Below are positions 32,842 to 34,057 of a DNA stretch of 34,057 nucleotides, one piece after another. The DNA is from an uncultured Oleiphilus sp. (GTDB lineage: Bacteria; Pseudomonadota; Gammaproteobacteria; Pseudomonadales; Oleiphilaceae). The stretch is from the NCBI GenBank assembly GCA_913020245.1, contig CAJWAD010000028.1, positions 1 to 34,057 on the forward strand, read 5' to 3'. The position numbers and the translations under genes are program-made. How positions within the stretch are numbered: the stretch's first letter is position 1; every line of letters begins with the position of its first letter. The notes beneath the pieces are model-generated. The model was not told where the DNA came from, did not search any database, and was given only the letters and a program-made list of their open reading frames with translations.

Positions 32842-34057
32842 TTAAATAAGCCCCAATAAATCGTCCAAACGTTTTAGTGCGTGAACCGTTATACCTGGTA
32901 AAGGTTCTCGAGGACGATTCGCCCACGGCACGTAGGCGTGAGTAAACCCGTGCTTATGTGCTTCACGGATTCTCTCTTGTCCACTGGGGACGGGGCGAAT
33001 TTCCCCAGACAGCCCCAACTCCCCGAAAATTACCGCCTGCTTGGGGAGAGAGCGATTTTTAAGCGATGAAATCGTCGCGGCCACAGAAGCCAAATCTGTT
33101 GCGGTTTCGGTTGTTTTTACGCCACCTACCAGACTTACGAACACATCTTGGTCACCACAATGCAACCCACCGTGGCGATGCAAAACGGCGAGCAATACCG
33201 ACAAGCGATTTTGATCCAAACCCAATGTCACGCGCTTAGGGTAAGAACCCTGACTTTCATCAACCAAAGCCTGAACCTCTACCAACAAAGGGCGCGTGCC
33301 CTCCCAAAGAACCGTCACTGCGCTCCCTGGATTAACTTCATCACTTCGATTAAGAAAAATAGCGCTCGGGTTCTTAACTTCAACTAAGCCTTTCTCTTGC
33401 ATCGAAAACACACCTAGCTCATTCACCGCGCCAAAACGATTTTTAATTCCTCGCAGAGTTCTGAAGCGGGTATCACTCGAACCCTCTAGCATGATTGAAC
33501 AATCAATCATATGCTCCAATACCTTTGGGCCGGCAATAGAGCCGTCTTTTGTCACGTGCCCAACCAAAAATAACACCATGCCGCTTTGCTTTGCATAACG
33601 TGTTAAGCGCGCAGCACACTCGCGCACTTGCGAAACACTACCCGGTGCAGAATCGAGACTCTCGCTGAACATGACTTGGATGCTATCGACAACCAAAACC
33701 TTTGGTGAAGCGCTCATGAGCGTCGCCTCAATGGTTTCAATACACGTTTCAGAAAATAACTTGAGTTCTTTTGCCTCCAAATTAAGGCGATTGGCGCGCA
33801 TCGCGACTTGCTGCAGAGACTCCTCACCAGTGACATATAACACATTCACCTGAGATGCTAAGTGACATACTGTTTGGAGAAGCAAGGTACTTTTTCCGGC
33901 GCCCGGATGGCCACCAACTAAAATCGCCGAGCCAGGAATTAAGCCGCCACCTAACACACGATCGAATTCACCGACCCCTGAGCTAAAACGGAGTTGCTCG
34001 GCCAAATCAATTTTATCAAGGCTCAAAATTTGAGAGTCTGCACCGGCATAACCGACG
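32842..34057 (-). CDS. radA: RadA, DNA recombination/branch migration protein (5' end cut off)
   Basis: The frame is open to the right edge; about 405 residues are seen, and the N-terminal zinc finger lies outside. A TTG at 34026 is not a start, because the frame continues upstream as YAGADSQIL, the usual linker after the finger. Motifs: Walker A GHPGAGKST (most RadA have GDPGIGKST or similar), Walker B VLVVDSIQ, the RadA-specific KNRFG in GIKNRFGAVNELGVF, and the C-terminal Lon-like domain with FGELGLSGEIRPV. RadA is a hexameric helicase-like partner of RecA that extends D-loops and processes recombination intermediates. It is convergent with the PilZ gene, 26 bases apart. Confidence 0.96.
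   Translation of the reverse strand, partial: VGYAGADSQILSLDKIDLAEQLRFSSGVGEFDRVLGGGLIPGSAILVGGHPGAGKSTLLLQTVCHLASQVNVLYVTGEESLQQVAMRANRLNLEAKELKLFSETCIETIEATLMSASPKVLVVDSIQVMFSESLDSAPGSVSQVRECAARLTRYAKQSGMVLFLVGHVTKDGSIAGPKVLEHMIDCSIMLEGSSDTRFRTLRGIKNRFGAVNELGVFSMQEKGLVEVKNPSAIFLNRSDEVNPGSAVTVLWEGTRPLLVEVQALVDESQGSYPKRVTLGLDQNRLSVLLAVLHRHGGLHCGDQDVFVSLVGGVKTTETATDLASVAATISSLKNRSLPKQAVIFGELGLSGEIRPVPSGQERIREAHKHGFTHAYVPWANRPREPLPGITVHALKRLDDLLGLI

Noticed and set aside
33995-34026. TTG at 34026 as the radA start
   Set aside because: The frame stays open to the window edge with the expected post-zinc-finger sequence (YAGADSQ), so the gene is cut by the window end.

Overview
The window is chromosomal DNA from a gammaproteobacterium, most likely a marine member of the Cellvibrionaceae or a relative (inference from gene content: a wax ester synthase/DGAT-family protein, a DUF6316-like small protein, a YccT/DUF2057-like lipoprotein, a RibB protein with a dead GTP cyclohydrolase II-like domain, and moderate GC). 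Gene order follows Pseudomonas aeruginosa closely. The stretch fimU-pilVWXY1 / ispH-fkpB-lspA-ileS-ribF-murJ / rpsT / proB-obg-rpmA-rplU / ispB matches the PA4550-PA4569 order as I recall it. A glyA-nrdR-rib-nusB-thiL-pgpA cluster and a PilZ-radA pair follow. I see no tRNA, rRNA, CRISPR array, insertion sequence or integrase.

Layout. 1-2998 (minus): minor pilins FimU, PilV, PilW and PilX and the start of the tip adhesin PilY1. 3332-9074 (minus): a housekeeping operon ribF-ileS-lspA-fkpB-ispH with a good sigma70 promoter ahead of ribF and a probable terminator after ispH. 9264-11356 (minus): a small exported protein with its own terminator, then murJ. 11468-15485 (mostly plus): a block of about 4 kb between murJ and rpsT, where P. 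aeruginosa has nothing comparable. It holds a hypothetical protein, a type I haloalkane dehalogenase, a tandem pair of RNA-like elements on the minus strand, a small exported protein and an iron-dependent alcohol dehydrogenase. 15654-19147: rpsT, then proB-obg-rpmA-rplU on the minus strand. 19475-22025 (plus): ispB and a WS/DGAT-like acyltransferase. 22095-23166: a lipoprotein and a small DUF6316-like protein. 23163-30361 (minus): glyA-nrdR-ribD-ribE-ribBX-ribH-nusB-thiL-pgpA. 30645-32815 (plus): ettA and a PilZ protein resembling MapZ. 32842-34057 (minus): radA, cut by the window end.

Most of this is core metabolism and needs no new explanation. The least explained signal is at 13092-13518. 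Two units of about 175 nt lie in tandem, each ending in an identical 11-bp terminator stem. Each carries a hairpin with an invariant nine-base loop, whose stem differs between copies by a base-pair-preserving change, and an outer stem kept by a G-U pair. This looks like a duplicated structured small RNA, possibly with a short peptide upstream of the structured part; I do not recognise the family. Second-tier points are the acyltransferase whose HHxxxDG motif has become HISALDS, the dead second domain of RibBX, the PilZ protein beside radA, and several hairpins or palindromes placed at ribosome-binding or promoter regions.
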